Of a stretch of DNA of 5,468 nucleotides, positions 1-5,140 are shown one piece after another. The first letter of the stretch is position 1. Every line of letters begins with the position of its first letter. The stretch is from JBBSIG01 sp038232215 (GTDB lineage Bacteria; Actinomycetota; Thermoleophilia; Gaiellales; Gaiellaceae), in contig JBBSIG010000177.1 of assembly GCA_038232215.1 (NCBI GenBank), positions 1-5,468 on the forward strand. The letters run 5' to 3'. Made by a program: the position numbers and the translations under genes. The notes under the pieces are model-generated. The model was not told the origin of the DNA. It saw nothing but the letters and a program-made list of their open reading frames with translations, and made no database searches.

Positions 1-1
1 C

Positions 2-328
2 GAGCGCTTCGTCGAGGCTGCTCTGGCGACGGTTGAGCAGCGCGCCCCGGGCTTTCGCGACTCGATCCTGGGGCTCGCCGTCCGCACCCCGGACGTGATG
101 CAGGCCGAGGGTTGGCGCGGCGCCCACCCGATGCACGTCGACCTCAGCCTGCGCCAGCTGGGCCCGCTCCGGCCGACGTTGCGGCTGGGGAGCCACCGAA
201 CGCCGGTGGAGGGCCTCTACCCGAGCGGCGCCGGCACCTCGCCGACCGGCGGAATCTCGGGCGTGCCGGGACGGCTGGCGGCGCGTGCGCTGCTCGGGCG
301 GGAAGCCTCGCGGCGCTTCCCTCGCTGA
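2..328 (+). CDS. Phytoene-desaturase-like FAD-dependent oxidoreductase, C-terminal fragment (5' end outside window)
   Basis: The frame is open from the left edge, giving the last 108 residues before a TGA stop. Residues 71-90 of the fragment (starting GLYPSGAGT, ending GVPG) match the conserved C-terminal FAD-contacting signature of the CrtI / phytoene-dehydrogenase-like flavoprotein family, in which a G-L-Y-x-x-G-A-G stretch precedes a Gly/Pro-rich loop. The HPMHVDLSLRQLGPLRP region just before it is typical of the PYROXD2-like branch of that family. Such enzymes oxidise or desaturate hydrophobic substrates using a Rossmann-bound FAD. The N-terminal dinucleotide-binding motif lies outside the window, so the substrate cannot be inferred. 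It converges on the LysR gene, whose reading frame overlaps its last 112 bp. The conserved motif lies partly in that overlap, so this strand is the one under strong protein constraint there. Family is likely; exact enzyme unknown. Confidence 0.82.
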   Translation, partial: ERFVEAALATVEQRAPGFRDSILGLAVRTPDVMQAEGWRGAHPMHVDLSLRQLGPLRPTLRLGSHRTPVEGLYPSGAGTSPTGGISGVPGRLAARALLGREASRRFPR

Positions 329-1296
329 GTCGCGGAGGCTCTGCGCGCTCTTGTCGAGGCCGAGAGCCAGGTCTTCCCCACCTGCCGCTCGACGCAGTCG
401 ATCATCGCCGTCGTGGCCGGAGAGCGATAGGCTCCGGCGGGCAGCCCGAGCTTGACGTGTCGACTCGGCGCGTGCTGGAGCGGGCGGACGACGATGTCCT
501 GCCGCACGGCCGTGAGCGCGAGCTCGGGGATCAGAGTGAGACCGTGGCCGGCTGCCACGAACGCCTGAAAGGAGCCGAGCGAGGTGGTGCGGAAGGACGT
601 GTCGAACTGAGGCTCGAAGCCGGCCAGGTTGCAACGGCGGCGGAAGTCGGGAATCCAGGGGAGGCCGCCGACGAACCGCTCTCCGGCCAGCTGGCTGATC
701 GCCACCGTCTCGCAGGCCGCGAGGTCGTGCTCGCGCGGCAGGACGAGCAAGAAGGGGTCGTCGAAGAGCTCGACGTACTCGACCCCGCCGTCGTCGCAGA
801 CCCGGATGCCGTCGTAGTCGAGGCCGATCGACCACTCGTCGACGTCGAAGACGAGCGCCAATTCCAGCTCCCTCGCCTGGATCCGCGCGACGATCTCGTA
901 CGGCTCGCCGTCGACGAAGGACACCTCGACGTCCGGGTAGAGCTCCGAGAACTCGAGCATCGCCGCCGCTCCGAAGATGTGGGTCGCGCTCGGAAAGCAG
1001 CCGAAGCGCACCCGGCCGCCGCGCAGCTCGGCGATCGCGCCCAGCTCCGCCTGGGCGTCCTCCAGCCGCGCGTGCACGGCGCGTGCGTGCACGAGGAGCG
1101 CCGCTCCTCCCTCGGTCAGCCCCACTCCACGGCCGCTGCGCTCGAACAGCGTTGCCCCGGTCGCCCGCTCGAGCAGAGCGATCTGCTGCGACACGGCCGA
1201 CGGCGTGAAGGAGAGCGCCTTCGCCGCGCCCGCGAAGCTTCCCGTGCGGACGACCTCCACGAACGTGTGCAGGAGCCGTGTCTCTATCACCAGCAC
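217..1296 (-). CDS. LysR-family transcriptional regulator with an extended C-terminal tail
   Basis: This encodes 359 residues. Residues 5-65 form the LysR winged helix-turn-helix: LLHTFVEVVRTGSF, then AKALSFTPSAVSQQIALLE, then the ATLFERSGRGVGLTEGG wing. A linker helix follows to about residue 90, and then a periplasmic-binding-like effector domain from about 93 (GGRVRFGCF) to about 305. LysR regulators bind DNA as tetramers and often control a divergent gene, here the exported ferritin-like protein. The start given is a GTG at 1294-1296; a second GTG two codons in (1288-1290) is equally possible, and no good Shine-Dalgarno precedes either. Most family members are about 300 residues. The last 46 or so residues here are a low-complexity Arg/Ser/Ala/Pro tail with no recognisable fold, read antisense to the convergent oxidoreductase. 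That tail is probably read-through to the next chance stop. The effector cannot be inferred. Confidence 0.93.
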   Translation of the reverse strand: MLVIETRLLHTFVEVVRTGSFAGAAKALSFTPSAVSQQIALLERATGATLFERSGRGVGLTEGGAALLVHARAVHARLEDAQAELGAIAELRGGRVRFGCFPSATHIFGAAAMLEFSELYPDVEVSFVDGEPYEIVARIQARELELALVFDVDEWSIGLDYDGIRVCDDGGVEYVELFDDPFLLVLPREHDLAACETVAISQLAGERFVGGLPWIPDFRRRCNLAGFEPQFDTSFRTTSLGSFQAFVAAGHGLTLIPELALTAVRQDIVVRPLQHAPSRHVKLGLPAGAYRSPATTAMIDCVERQVGKTWLSASTRARRASATQRGKRREASRPSSARAASRPGTPEIPPVGEVPAPLG

Positions 1297-1299
1297 AGC

Positions 1300-1314
1300 T
1301 TACGAGATTGGCAA
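1300..1314. promoter_or_regulatory. Candidate LysR operator (T-N11-A box) in the divergent spacer
   Basis: TTACGAGATTGGCAA is an interrupted dyad (TTRC-N7-GYAA, counting the opposite strand) and contains the T-N11-A spacing typical of LysR binding sites, between 1301 and 1313. It lies 3 bp upstream of the LysR start and about 105 bp upstream of the ferritin-like gene, where autoregulation of a divergent pair would be exerted. A second short dyad, ACGATTCGT, lies nearby at 1324-1332. No convincing -35/-10 pair could be assigned on either strand. The pattern is short and can arise by chance. Confidence 0.3.
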
Positions 1315-1372
1315 GGAACGGTAACGATTCGTGACGTGACTCGAGGGAATCAGACGCTTTCCCAAGGCCAAA

Positions 1373-1386
1373 GCCCCGCACGGGGC
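1373..1386 (+). other. Small GC hairpin in the leader of the ferritin-like gene
   Basis: GCCCC (1373-1377) pairs with GGGGC (1382-1386) around a GCAC tetraloop, about 20 nt upstream of the Shine-Dalgarno. It could be part of the 5' leader of the ferritin-like mRNA. It is short, and such hairpins are common by chance at this GC content, so no regulatory role is claimed. Confidence 0.25.
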
Positions 1387-1403
1387 GCCAGCGAGCGGCC
1401 CCC

Positions 1404-1414
1404 GAGAGAAAGGA
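1404..1414 (+). promoter_or_regulatory. Ribosome binding site of the ferritin-like gene
   Basis: GAGAGAAAGGA ends 5 nt before the ATG at 1420. The reading frame is open for over a kilobase upstream, antisense to the LysR gene. This purine-rich site, with the Tat signal just after it, fixes the start at 1420 rather than any upstream codon. Confidence 0.7.
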
Positions 1415-1419
1415 CACGG

Positions 1420-2250
1420 ATGTCCCCAGACCCTGGACTCCCGCGCACCACCCGCGCCGACCTGCGCTTGCTCGAAGACCTGCCGACGGCGCCTCAGACT
1501 CGGCGGGGCCTGATCAGGAATACGCTGCTCGGCGCCGCCGCCGTCGGCACCCTCGGCCCGGTGGGCTCGGCGCTCGCCTCGCCGTCGAGGAGCGCCATCG
1601 TCGGCGCCGAGGATCCGATGAAGGTGTCGGGCGTCGCGATCACGGCCGAGGCGCTCGCCAACGTCTTCACGGCCGAGGCGATCCGGCGCGCTCCCGGCAA
1701 GCCGGCGCAGAAGTTCCTGCCCGTGATGAGGGCGCTCGGCGCGTCCGAGTTCGACCATTACCGAGACCTCGCGATGAACACGCCCGCGAAGCCGTTGACG
1801 CTGAAATTCTGGATCCCCGAATCCGCTTTCGGGAAGATGGCATCTGACTTCTTCAACGTCGTGCAGATGATCGACACCCTCTTCATCAACGCCTACCTGA
1901 TCGGGATCACCTCGTTCGCGACCGCGGCGACGAAGACGAAGTCGCCCAAGATGCGCGACTTCTTGCTGCTCTACAGCCGCGTCTCTGGGGAGATCCTCGG
2001 CGTCGAGGCCGAGCACCGGGTGCTCGCGCGGTTCGCGGCGTCGCAGACGGGAGGCGCGAAGCCGGGCGGCGTCGCCAACAACAAGGGCTTCGAGACGTTC
2101 TCGATCACGACGATCGACGGCATCGTGAAGGCGATGGAGGCGCTCGGTATCGGCTTCGGCAAGGAAAGCGCGAAGCCGGGCAAGTTCTACACCTTCGACG
2201 GCAAGAAGCCACCCGAGTTCTCCTCGATCCTCGCGAACTTCAAGGCGTGA
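1420..2250 (+). CDS. Tat-exported ferritin-like (Ferritin_2-type) di-iron domain protein
   Basis: This encodes 276 residues. A 27-residue N-region leads into a twin-arginine signal (TRRGLIR, R28-R29). A hydrophobic stretch follows (residues 35-53, LLGAAAVGTLGPVG) with a likely cleavage site after SALA (53/54), so the protein should be folded with its cofactor and then exported. The mature part looks like a four-helix ferritin-like bundle. Candidate metal ligands are E77 or E86 in the first helix, E110-x2-H113 (SEFDHY) in the second, E191 in a later helix, and E196-x2-H199 (VEAEHR) in the last. Paired E-x2-H motifs are the hallmark of di-iron carboxylate bundles. Family members are widespread outside the cytoplasm and mostly uncharacterised; iron or peroxide handling is an inference. 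The gene has its own Shine-Dalgarno, is divergent from the LysR gene, and is followed within 10 bp by a strong hairpin, suggesting a single-gene transcript. Confidence 0.9.
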   Translation: MSPDPGLPRTTRADLRLLEDLPTAPQTRRGLIRNTLLGAAAVGTLGPVGSALASPSRSAIVGAEDPMKVSGVAITAEALANVFTAEAIRRAPGKPAQKFLPVMRALGASEFDHYRDLAMNTPAKPLTLKFWIPESAFGKMASDFFNVVQMIDTLFINAYLIGITSFATAATKTKSPKMRDFLLLYSRVSGEILGVEAEHRVLARFAASQTGGAKPGGVANNKGFETFSITTIDGIVKAMEALGIGFGKESAKPGKFYTFDGKKPPEFSSILANFKA

Positions 2251-2258
2251 GCCGAGCT

Positions 2259-2318
2259 GGAGGGGCGCGGGCGGATGAAGAGCGGCCCTCGACGCCTGCT
2301 CGCGCCCGCGACCCCTCC
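2259..2318 (+). terminator. Putative terminator hairpin after the ferritin-like gene
   Basis: GGAGGGG (2259-2265) pairs with CCCCTCC (2312-2318), and CGCGGGCG (2266-2273) pairs with CGCCCGCG (2303-2310). Together they form a 15-bp stem interrupted only by a bulged A at 2311, with a 29-nt loop. It begins 9 nt after the stop codon. No U-tract follows, so it is not a textbook intrinsic terminator, but strong stems without U-tracts are commonly proposed as terminators or 3'-end stabilisers in high-GC actinobacteria. Its position separates the ferritin-like gene from the downstream operon. Confidence 0.5.
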
Positions 2319-2351
2319 CGGCGACCTCCTGTAGCGGACGGATGCGCCTTC

Positions 2352-2411
2352 GGCCAGGCGCGAGGCGCTCGAGCGCCCGCGCGACCCGGCCCGCCCGGGC
2401 GCCTGGTGGCC
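2352..2411 (+). other. Nested inverted repeats in the leader of the DUF3179 operon
   Basis: CCAGGCGC (2354-2361) pairs with GCGCCTGG (2399-2406). Flanking GGCC copies (2352-2355 and 2408-2411) could extend the stem. Inside it sits a perfect 14-bp palindrome, GGCGCTCGAGCGCC (2364-2377). The structure ends about 25 nt before the lipoprotein start, so it would lie in the 5' leader or be an operator for a dimeric regulator. The rest of the 185-bp gap (2251-2435) shows no further gene and no clear promoter consensus. Confidence 0.35.
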
Positions 2412-2435
2412 TGCCCCCGCTCGCTGGCAAATCGG

Positions 2436-3473
2436 ATGACCCCGCGAGGCTGGCTCCTGCTGCCGCTGGTGCTCCTCGCGGGCTGCGGAGGCTCCGGCGT
2501 CCGCGCTGCCGCTCCTCCGGCCGGGACGCTCTCCGGGGAAGCCGCCGCAGCCGTTCGCGAGCTGCGCTCGCAAGGGTGGAAAAAGACGGACTTCGCCCGT
2601 CACGGCGTCCCGCTCGACGAGTTTCTCTCCGGCGGGCCGCCGAAGGACGGGATCCCGGCGATCGACGCGCCGCGCTTCGCGGCGGCGGCCGAGACGACCT
2701 ACCTGAACGCGCGCGAGCCCGTGATCGAGCTGACCGTCGGCGAGGAGACGCGTGCGTACCCGCTCCAGATCCTCGTCTGGCACGAGATCGTGAACGACGA
2801 GCTCGGCGGCGTCCCGGTCGCCGTCACCTTCTGCCCCCTGTGCAACACCGCGATCGCGTTCGACCGCCGGGTCGGAGGACGAATGCTCGCTTTCGGCACG
2901 ACGGGCAAGCTGCGTCGCTCCGACCTCGTCATGTACGACCGGCAGACCGAGTCCTGGTGGCAGCAGTTCGGCGGCGAGGCTCTGGTCGGCCGCTACACGG
3001 GCACGCGCTTGCAGCGGCTTCCCGCGCGCATCGTCGCGTGGCGCGACTTCGCGCGCGCCCATCCAGGAGCGCGCGTGCTGACGCGGGAGACCGGCTTCGA
3101 CCGCTCCTACGGGACCAACCCGTATGCGGGCTACGACGACGTCGACAGCCCGCCGCTCTTCCCCGTTCGTGGTGACGAGCGGCTGCCGCCGAAGGAGCGC
3201 GTGGTCTACGTCGAGCGCGGCGGCGAGAGCGTCGCGGTGCCGTACTCGCTCCTCGCCCGGAAGCGGACCCTGCGCGCCGATCTCGCGGGCAGGGAGCTCG
3301 TCTTCCGCTGGCGCGGGGGCGTCGCCTCGGCCCTCGACGCGGCCGAGATCGCCTCGGGCCGCGACGTGGGAGCGGCGGACGTGACGGAGAACGGGAGGCC
3401 CGTCGCCTTCTCGGAGCCGTTCTGGTTCGCGCTCGCCGCCTTCGATCCCGACGTGCGACTCGTCCGGCGCTGA
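2436..3473 (+). CDS. DUF3179-domain lipoprotein with a CPLC motif
   Basis: This encodes 345 residues. The ATG at 2436 is chosen because a lipoprotein signal follows at once: MTPRGW, a hydrophobic core, then the lipobox L14-A15-G16 before C17. The protein would be lipid-anchored on the outer face of the membrane. The open frame extends back to 2247, but that stretch is Arg/Pro-rich and overlaps the hairpins; no strong Shine-Dalgarno marks either choice. The body matches the DUF3179 family, whose function is unknown: PLQILVWHEIVNDELGG (H116), then VTFCPLCNTAIAF with C133-x2-C136, then MYDRQTESWWQQFGGEA, then RSYGTNPYAGYDD (residues 223-235). The C-x2-C pair, facing outside and followed in the same operon by TlpA-like and CcdA genes, suggests thiol-disulfide or metal chemistry, but this is inference. 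It is the first gene of the 2436-5023 operon. Confidence 0.92.
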   Translation: MTPRGWLLLPLVLLAGCGGSGVRAAAPPAGTLSGEAAAAVRELRSQGWKKTDFARHGVPLDEFLSGGPPKDGIPAIDAPRFAAAAETTYLNAREPVIELTVGEETRAYPLQILVWHEIVNDELGGVPVAVTFCPLCNTAIAFDRRVGGRMLAFGTTGKLRRSDLVMYDRQTESWWQQFGGEALVGRYTGTRLQRLPARIVAWRDFARAHPGARVLTRETGFDRSYGTNPYAGYDDVDSPPLFPVRGDERLPPKERVVYVERGGESVAVPYSLLARKRTLRADLAGRELVFRWRGGVASALDAAEIASGRDVGAADVTENGRPVAFSEPFWFALAAFDPDVRLVRR

Positions 3474-3480
3474 ATCGTCC

Positions 3481-3495
3481 TGCGGGTCGCCCGCA
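3481..3495 (+). other. Intercistronic hairpin between the DUF3179 and zinc-finger genes
   Basis: TGCGGG (3481-3486) and CCCGCA (3490-3495) form a perfect 6-bp stem with a 3-nt TCG loop. It lies 7 nt after the DUF3179 stop and 11 nt before the next possible start. No T-run follows, so full termination is unlikely; partial attenuation or mRNA 3'-end protection is possible. Confidence 0.35.
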
Positions 3496-3506
3496 TCTGA
3501 CGGCTC

Positions 3507-3776
3507 GTGAGCATGCTCGTCTTCTTCTGGGCGGGGAGCTGCGGCGAGACTGCGGAGCTGCTCTCCGCGCACGTGGAGCAGGACGTGCCGCTGACGAAGC
3601 GCGGGCGCGTGCGCAGGCACCTGGCACGCTGTGCCGCGTGCCGGGCGGTGCTGCGCTCGCTCAGGCGTGTTCTCGAGGAGCTCCGCTCGCTCCGTCCCGA
3701 GCGGGCCGCCGCCGCCGGCTCCGTGGAGCACGCCGTTCTGCTCCGCATCGGGCGAGACGAGCTCCGGGCGCGATGA
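3507..3776 (+). CDS. Small zf-HC2-type zinc-finger protein, anti-sigma-factor-like
   Basis: This encodes 89 residues from the GTG at 3507, or 87 from the ATG at 3513; neither has a strong Shine-Dalgarno. The sequence shows C12, then H38-x3-C42-x2-C45 (RRHLARCAACRAVLR). That is the H-x3-C-x2-C signature of the zf-HC2 / zinc-binding anti-sigma fold, with the preceding SCGETAELLSAHVEQ helix resembling the first helix of that fold. In characterised members such as RsrA the cysteines bind zinc and release the sigma factor on oxidation. There is no transmembrane segment, so it should be cytoplasmic. No sigma factor gene is in the window, so a sigma partner is unproven; it might instead be a stand-alone redox or zinc sensor for this operon. 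Its TGA overlaps the next gene's ATG (ATGA at 3773-3776), implying translational coupling. Confidence 0.8.
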   Translation: MSMLVFFWAGSCGETAELLSAHVEQDVPLTKRGRVRRHLARCAACRAVLRSLRRVLEELRSLRPERAAAAGSVEHAVLLRIGRDELRAR

Positions 3777-4303
3777 GGAACCGACGAGCCCTGCTGGCCG
3801 CGACCGCCGGAGCAGGCCTGCTCCTGGCGGCGCTCGTCGCCGGCGCCGTGCTCGCGACCCGCTCCGGCGGCTCCGGGACGACCGCCCTGCCGGCCGCGAC
3901 GCCCGCGCCCTCCGTCGCAGGCGTCGACCCCGTCACCGGTGAGCACGTCAGCCTCGCCGACTACCGCGGGAAGCCGGTCGTCGTCAACGTCTGGGCATCC
4001 TGGTGCCCGCCCTGTCACGAGGAGGCGCGCGACCTCGCCCGCTTCGCCCGGGCCCACCCGGAGGTGCAGCTCCTCGGGATCGACATCCAGGACACGAAGG
4101 AGGGCGCGAGGGGGTTCTATCGCCGGTACGAGCTGCCCTACCCGAGCGTCTTCGATCCGCGCGCCGAGCTCGCCCTCAGCTTCGGCCTCCAGGGCCAGCC
4201 GATCACGTACTTCCTGAACGAGCGCCACGAGATCGTCGGCCGGATCATCGGCGCCGGCGACCTGGCCCGCTTCGAGTCGGCGCTCCGCAGCGCGCTGGCG
4301 TAG
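3773..4303 (+). CDS. Membrane-anchored TlpA/ResA-like thiol-disulfide oxidoreductase
   Basis: This encodes 176 residues. Residues 1-5 are basic and about 7-28 form a single hydrophobic segment (signal anchor or uncleaved signal), followed by a Ser/Gly/Ala/Pro linker to about 46. The thioredoxin-like domain then faces outside. It contains the RGKPVVVNVWASW strand, the active site W77-C78-P79-P80-C81 followed by H-E-E, and the cis-proline loop GQPITYFL with P143. The WCPPC site and the domain order are typical of the TlpA/ResA/CcmG group, reductants that keep extracytoplasmic cysteines reduced, often for cytochrome c maturation. Electrons would come from the adjacent CcdA. The ATG at 3773 overlaps the zinc-finger stop, and a weak ribosome site suggests coupled translation. 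An earlier in-frame ATG (3638) would read through the zinc-finger gene and is rejected. No cytochrome gene is visible, so the client is open. Confidence 0.93.
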   Translation: MRNRRALLAATAGAGLLLAALVAGAVLATRSGGSGTTALPAATPAPSVAGVDPVTGEHVSLADYRGKPVVVNVWASWCPPCHEEARDLARFARAHPEVQLLGIDIQDTKEGARGFYRRYELPYPSVFDPRAELALSFGLQGQPITYFLNERHEIVGRIIGAGDLARFESALRSALA

Positions 4304-4306
4304 CCG

Positions 4307-5023
4307 ATGGTCGAGCTGGGCCCGAGCGGGCTGCTCGTCGCCTTCGCCGCCGGCTTCGTCTCCTTCCTCTCTCCCTGCGTGCTCCCTCTGATTCCCGGCT
4401 ACCTCTCGTTCGTCTCCGGCGTGGGGTTCGACGAGCTGGGAGCGCGTCCCCGGCGGGTCGCGCTCGCGACCGCCGCTTTCGTCGTCGGGTTCGGCTCGAT
4501 GTTCGTGGCTCTCGGCGCCGGTGCGGCGTGGTTCGGCGGGGCGCTGCTGGACAACCGGCGCGCGCTCGAGATCGCGGCGGGCACGTTCGTCGCCCTGGCC
4601 GGGGTGGTCTACGCCGGCCTGCCGCTGCCGCGGGCGCTGCTCACCGAGCGGCGGCTCAGGCCGCCGTCGCAGTCGCACACGGTCGTCACCGCGACCCTCA
4701 CCGGGGTCGCGTTCGCAGTCGGCTGGACACCGTGCATCGGTCCCACGCTCGCCGCGATCCTCGGGCTGGCGGCCGCCGGCGGGCGGCCAGAGCAGGGCGC
4801 CGTACTGCTCGCCGTCTACTCGCTCGGGCTCGGTCTCCCCTTCCTGCTCGCGGGGCTCGCGTTCACCCGGGCACTCGCCGTCGTGCGCGTCGTGCGCCGG
4901 CACTGGCGCACGGTCAGCGTCGCGTCGGGGTCGCTCCTCGTCGTCTTCGGAGTCCTGCTCGCGACCGGTGAGCTGGTGCGACTGACGACACGGCTCGCCC
5001 GCTTCACCGGCCTTGCAATCTAG
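4307..5023 (+). CDS. ccdA: CcdA-family membrane electron transporter
   Basis: This encodes 238 residues, the usual length of compact CcdA proteins (the DsbD transmembrane-region family). Six hydrophobic segments lie near residues 8-38, 51-74, 86-107, 124-156, 164-186 and 203-221. The two redox cysteines sit in the family's hallmark Pro-rich contexts: SPCVLPLIPGY (C24) in helix 1 and TPCIGPT (C143) in helix 4. CcdA passes electrons from cytoplasmic thioredoxin through this cysteine pair to an external thioredoxin-like partner, here almost certainly the TlpA-like protein encoded 3 nt upstream. The tiny gap and lack of a strong Shine-Dalgarno indicate coupled translation. The TAG stop (5021-5023) coincides with the left end of the inverted-repeat element. 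Confidence 0.95.
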   Translation: MVELGPSGLLVAFAAGFVSFLSPCVLPLIPGYLSFVSGVGFDELGARPRRVALATAAFVVGFGSMFVALGAGAAWFGGALLDNRRALEIAAGTFVALAGVVYAGLPLPRALLTERRLRPPSQSHTVVTATLTGVAFAVGWTPCIGPTLAAILGLAAAGGRPEQGAVLLAVYSLGLGLPFLLAGLAFTRALAVVRVVRRHWRTVSVASGSLLVVFGVLLATGELVRLTTRLARFTGLAI

Positions 5024-5077
5024 TGCGGCCTCTCCAAACGTTCGACCCGAGACAGTGCGTGCGGGCGGCCGCACTTG

Positions 5078-5108
5078 CGGCCGCTGCGCGGCCGTTCTCT
5101 GGTGTTTT
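5078..5108 (+). terminator. Putative intrinsic terminator of the DUF3179-ccdA operon
   Basis: CGGCCGC (5078-5084) pairs with GCGGCCG (5088-5094) across a TGC loop, giving a 7-bp all-GC stem. It is followed directly by a T-rich stretch, TTCTCTGGTGTTTT (5095-5108), unusual in this GC-rich window. It begins 55 nt after the ccdA stop and lies inside the left arm of the inverted-repeat element. A competing hairpin uses the upstream GCGGCCGC at 5065-5072 with 5077-5084 around an ACTT loop. Confidence 0.55.
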
Positions 5109-5124
5109 CGGTCGCCGGCGGCCT

Positions 5125-5140
5125 GCAGCGCGAGCGCTGC
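5125..5140. other. Central hairpin of the inverted-repeat element
   Basis: GCAGCG (5125-5130) and CGCTGC (5135-5140) form a 6-bp stem with a CGAG loop near the middle of the 5020-5255 element. A second hairpin follows at once: GGCAGG (5147-5152) with CCTGCC (5162-5167), 9-nt loop. Both add to the folded character of the region; no function is assigned. Confidence 0.4.

Noticed and set aside
1300..1327. TTACGA (1300-1305) and TAACGA (1322-1327) as a -35/-10 promoter pair for the ferritin-like gene
   Set aside because: The 16-bp spacing is plausible but both hexamers match the consensus poorly, so no promoter is annotated.
112..1419. Possible 5' extension of the ferritin-like gene to give a 712-residue protein
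   Set aside because: The extension is antisense to the LysR gene and has no domain. A good ribosome site and a Tat signal place the start at 1420.
1300..2430. A 376-codon open frame on the - strand opposite the ferritin-like gene
   Set aside because: It is Arg/Glu/Leu-rich without motifs, while the + strand has a Tat signal, E-x2-H motifs and a Shine-Dalgarno.
2247..2435. Upstream extension of the DUF3179 protein to an overlapping start at 2247 (would give 408 residues)
   Set aside because: It would bury the lipoprotein signal about 63 residues inside the protein; the extension is Arg/Pro-rich and overlaps the hairpins.
2187..3731. A 514-codon open frame on the - strand opposite DUF3179 and the zinc-finger gene
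   Set aside because: It shows no recognisable domain, has composition expected of antisense GC-rich codons, and lies fully opposite well-supported genes.
3638..3772. Upstream ATG for the TlpA-like protein inside the zinc-finger gene
   Set aside because: It would place an Arg-rich sequence before the signal anchor and read the zinc-finger gene out of frame. The ATGA junction at 3773 is the natural start.
3206..5074. A 622-codon open frame on the - strand covering the TlpA-like and ccdA genes
   Set aside because: The product is Arg/Gly/Glu/Asp-rich low-complexity sequence with no motif, antisense to two genes with clear catalytic residues. It is a typical shadow frame of GC-rich coding DNA.
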